Positions 7,692 through 9,325 of a DNA stretch of 9,325 bases are shown one piece after another (positions within the stretch are counted from its first letter, which is position 1; every line of letters begins with the position of its first letter). The stretch spans positions 1-9,325 of the forward strand of contig CANCSY010000113.1 in the NCBI GenBank assembly GCA_947380915.1, in the 5' to 3' direction. The notes beneath the pieces were generated by a model. The model saw only the letters and a program-made list of their open reading frames with translations. It made no database searches and had not been told where the DNA came from. Origin of the DNA: Beijerinckiaceae bacterium (GTDB lineage: Bacteria > Pseudomonadota > Alphaproteobacteria > Rhizobiales > Beijerinckiaceae). The position numbers and the translations under genes are program-made.

Positions 7692-8644
7692 AGGCCCCTC
7701 CCCTGCGTGAGGGCGCTGGCGATCTCGGCGGCGGGGCGACGGTGGGCGATGATGGTCACGCCAGAACGATCGGGGGCGCGCAGGTCGGTCGCTGCGGGGG
7801 TGATGTCGAGATTGTCCGGCGTCGCCTGCACAACCATCCAGTCGCCGGTGGAGAGTTGCACAAGCCCCTTCAAGCGCAGCAGGGCGCCGCGTCCTTCGGC
7901 CATGACTGCGCCGAGGCTCTCGCGCAAGGCGGCCTCGTCGAGCCCTTCCAGAGACGCGAAGACGCTGGTCAGGCCCTCCGTATGCCAGGCGTGACTATGG
8001 TCGTGACCGCAGGCAACTTGCTTGCGGCCTTCCAACGCGTCCAGCAGGGCCGTGGCGGGCAGATCGGCATTGGCGGATATGAGTACGGGGGCGCCCGGCC
8101 GCAGGCATTCGAGGCAGGTCCGGGCCTCAATCATATCCTCGGCCGAGGCGATGTCCGTCTTTGTCAGCACGATCACATCCGCATGATCGATCTGGCTGCG
8201 GCATTCGGGATACATCGTGACGTTCCAGGGGCCGCGCCGCGCCTCGAAGGTGGAGACGAGGCCCCGCACTTCGTATCGCTCGCCAACGATACCCTGCTCC
8301 AGCCTTTGCAGGATGGGCACGGGATCGGCGACCCCGGTGGTCTCGATCAGCACCCAGGAGAAGGGGGGAATGCGCTTGTGCAATCGGTCGAAGAAGAGGC
8401 GCTCCAGAGTGGCGGAGAGATCCTCGCCCGCCGCGCAACAGGCGCAGCCATTGTCGAGCAGAAGGGGCGCATCCGACGAAGTCTCGATGAGCCGGTCGTC
8501 GAGGCCAACCTCGCCCAGTTCATTGACGATGACCAAGGCGCCCGCGAAGGCCTCCTCGCGCAACCAGCGCGCGAGAAGGCTCGTCTTTCCGCTGCCCAGA
8601 AAGCCGGTCAGTAACAGGATGGGGACGCGTTGGCGCGGAGCCAT
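7688..8644 (-). CDS. COG0523 (CobW/P47K) GTP-binding metallochaperone
   Basis: A complete 318-residue G3E-family GTPase, cytoplasmic. Visible parts are the P-loop GFLGSGKT (14-21); NELGEVGLD with the switch region (41-49); the metal-binding CxCC motif as CACC (67-70) in DNGCACC; ETTGVADP (101-108), the G3-like motif; TKTD (161-164), the base-recognition motif; a His-rich stretch CGHDHSHAWH (212-221), typical of metal handling; and a CobW_C-like domain from about 225. Members bind zinc, iron or cobalt and deliver metal to client proteins, as in nitrile hydratase activation and zinc homeostasis. It lies 19 bp after the ferredoxin gene, with GGGAG before its ATG, and overlaps the IclR gene by 4 bp, so it is clearly an operon member. 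This suggests a dedicated metal-supply role for a catabolic enzyme here. That role is inferred, and neither the metal nor the client is known. Confidence 0.93.
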   Translation of the reverse strand: MAPRQRVPILLLTGFLGSGKTSLLARWLREEAFAGALVIVNELGEVGLDDRLIETSSDAPLLLDNGCACCAAGEDLSATLERLFFDRLHKRIPPFSWVLIETTGVADPVPILQRLEQGIVGERYEVRGLVSTFEARRGPWNVTMYPECRSQIDHADVIVLTKTDIASAEDMIEARTCLECLRPGAPVLISANADLPATALLDALEGRKQVACGHDHSHAWHTEGLTSVFASLEGLDEAALRESLGAVMAEGRGALLRLKGLVQLSTGDWMVVQATPDNLDITPAATDLRAPDRSGVTIIAHRRPAAEIASALTQGRGL

Positions 8645-8663
8645 GGAAACTCCCGCAGACGGC

Positions 8664-8975
8664 TCAGACCTCGATACAGACGGTCTCGCCTTCGGTGACG
8701 ACCTTGTAGGTCTTGATGGGGATCATGCAGGGGGGATCGACGACTTCGCCGGTCTTGATGTTGAACGATCCGTTGTGGAAATCGCATTCCACCACATCGC
8801 CGGAGATCGGTCCCTCCGACAACGAGCCCGGACCATGGGTGCACAGGTCGTCGGTCACATAGAAGGCGCCGTTAAGATTGAAGACCGCCAGTTCAAGACC
8901 ATGGGTCTCGACCTTGATGGCGCTGCCTTCCATCACATCGGAAGTTTTGCACAATTCAATCTTCTGCGCCGACAT
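8664..8975 (-). CDS. Rieske-type [2Fe-2S] ferredoxin of a ring-hydroxylating dioxygenase system
   Basis: A 103-residue soluble electron carrier, the usual length for dioxygenase ferredoxins such as the naphthalene and biphenyl systems. The cluster ligands are all present: Cys45-x-His47 in DLCTHGPGSLSEG and Cys64-x2-His67 in ECDFHNGSF. The last segment contains IPIKTYKV, as in these proteins. The reading frame is open further upstream to a Met at 9074, but those 33 codons show no Rieske-like sequence and run through the control region. The ATG at 8975 has GAGGAG at 8985-8980 and fits the family length. It is the first gene of the operon leading to the GTPase, IclR and decarboxylase genes, and is divergent from the oxygenase gene at 9144, its likely electron acceptor. 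No ferredoxin reductase is in view. It could instead serve another oxygenase elsewhere. Confidence 0.93.
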   Translation of the reverse strand: MSAQKIELCKTSDVMEGSAIKVETHGLELAVFNLNGAFYVTDDLCTHGPGSLSEGPISGDVVECDFHNGSFNIKTGEVVDPPCMIPIKTYKVVTEGETVCIEV

Positions 8976-8995
8976 GGGGCTCCTCGTTGACGTTG

Positions 8996-9009
8996 CACCC
9001 CGGGGGGTG
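8996..9009. repeat. GC-only inverted repeat in the ferredoxin leader
   Basis: CACCCC (8996-9001), a 2-bp GG spacer and GGGGTG (9004-9009) form a perfect 6-bp inverted repeat about 20 bases upstream of the ferredoxin ATG. The spacer is too short for a comfortable hairpin, so a protein-binding site or chance is as likely as an RNA structure. Confidence 0.3.
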
Positions 9010-9030
9010 GTAAATCGCTGGTCATCGCTT

Positions 9031-9049
9031 TGCGGAACGCTGTTCCGCA
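9031..9049. promoter_or_regulatory. Palindromic operator candidate in the divergent control region, possible IclR site
   Basis: TGCGGAAC (9031-9038) and GTTCCGCA (9042-9049) are perfect inverted repeats with a 3-bp GCT spacer. A further GAAC half-site lies at 9055-9058. The palindrome sits between the divergent ferredoxin and oxygenase genes. IclR-family proteins typically bind short pseudo-palindromes of this kind, and the only regulator in the neighbouring operon is an IclR protein. Relative to the candidate minus-strand promoter it lies just downstream of the predicted start point, a location suited to repression. The palindrome is directly visible; the binding protein is inferred. Confidence 0.55.
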
Positions 9050-9064
9050 TACAAGAACTGCCCG

Positions 9065-9093
9065 TCCATAACAAGTGGCGCAGATGCGGTCAA
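9065..9093 (-). promoter_or_regulatory. Candidate sigma-70-like promoter of the ferredoxin operon
   Basis: On the minus strand TTGACC (9093-9088, five of six matches to the -35 consensus) is followed after exactly 17 bp by TATGGA (9070-9065, only the first three positions matching the -10 consensus). Transcription would start near 9057, giving a leader of about 80 nt that contains the palindrome at 9031-9049. The -35 is good and the -10 is poor, so this is a tentative call. On the plus strand CATAAC (9067-9072) could serve as a -10 for the oxygenase gene, but no convincing -35 goes with it. Confidence 0.35.
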
Positions 9094-9143
9094 CGCTTCT
9101 TGCCTTTTCAACAGGGTGGGAAGCCGCCAGAGGAGTTGGGTCC

Positions 9144-9325
9144 ATGCTCAAGAAAGAACAGAACGACTACGTCACCCAGACGGGCCCCGGCACGCCCATG
9201 GGCAATCTCTTCCGCTGCTACTGGATGCCGGCGCTGCTCTCCGAGGAACTGCCGGAGAACGATTGCCCGCCTGTTCGCGTGAAGCTCTTGTCCGAGCGCC
9301 TGCTCGCCTTCCGCGACAGCGAGGG
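9144..9325 (+). CDS. Rieske ring-hydroxylating oxygenase alpha subunit, phthalate 4,5-dioxygenase-like, N-terminal fragment
   Basis: Only the first 60 codons are present before the window ends, and no stop is reached. The N-terminus, with MLKKEQNDYVTQTGPGTPMG, then FRCYWMPALLSEELPE and CPPVRVKLLSE, matches the characteristic start of phthalate 4,5-dioxygenase-type oxygenase subunits, in which a Rieske domain follows and then a mononuclear iron catalytic domain. None of the cluster or iron ligands is inside the window. An AGGAG at 9131-9135 lies 8 bases before the ATG. The gene is divergent from the Rieske ferredoxin operon across a 168-bp control region. Together with the decarboxylase-like gene this points to dihydroxylation of an aromatic carboxylate. 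The family is confident from the N-terminus alone; the substrate is not determinable, since related enzymes attack many aromatic acids and ethers. Confidence 0.82.
   Translation, partial: MLKKEQNDYVTQTGPGTPMGNLFRCYWMPALLSEELPENDCPPVRVKLLSERLLAFRDSE

Noticed and set aside
8976..9074. 33-codon upstream extension of the Rieske ferredoxin
   Set aside because: It passes through the palindrome and control region, makes the protein longer than the family norm, and competes with a start that has GAGGAG close by.

Overview
The window is GC-rich throughout and densely packed with genes. Its gene families and protein style suggest an alphaproteobacterium, possibly Hyphomicrobiales (Beijerinckiaceae or Bosea-like). 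The class is a fairly safe guess; the order is weak and rests only on resemblance. No rRNA, tRNA, CRISPR array, insertion sequence or phage gene was seen.

Left part (1-2263). The N-terminal 353 codons of a DNA-ligase-associated DEXH-box helicase run leftwards off the edge. A 92-bp gap separates it from a divergent, complete old yellow enzyme (OYE, XenA/YqjM type).

Middle (2270-5806). A single 1178-residue hybrid sensor kinase lies on the minus strand: an SLC5-type transporter domain of about 13 helices, a STAC-like linker, PAS, histidine kinase and receiver. This is the CbrA/CrbS/MxtR architecture. It converges on the OYE gene with only 6 bp between the stop codons.

Right part (5866-9325). 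A compact minus-strand operon carries, in transcription order, a Rieske-type ferredoxin, a COG0523 (CobW/P47K) GTPase metallochaperone, an IclR-family regulator and a 4,5-dihydroxyphthalate-decarboxylase-like protein. Spacings are 19 bp, a 4-bp ATGA overlap and 47 bp. Divergent from it, across a 168-bp control region, starts a Rieske ring-hydroxylating oxygenase alpha subunit of the phthalate 4,5-dioxygenase type, cut off at the window end. The control region holds a perfect 8+8 bp palindrome, a plausible IclR operator, beside a candidate sigma-70 promoter.

The right part reads as one catabolic module for an aromatic (di)carboxylate. The oxygenase hydroxylates the ring with electrons from the ferredoxin, the decarboxylase-like protein removes a carboxylate from a dihydroxylated product, IclR senses a pathway compound, and the GTPase may supply metal. 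A reductase, a dihydrodiol dehydrogenase, a transporter and ring-cleavage genes are not in view and may lie beyond 9325. The substrate cannot be read from this sequence. The two most unusual points are the metallochaperone inside the operon and the separate Rieske ferredoxin beside a phthalate-dioxygenase-like oxygenase.
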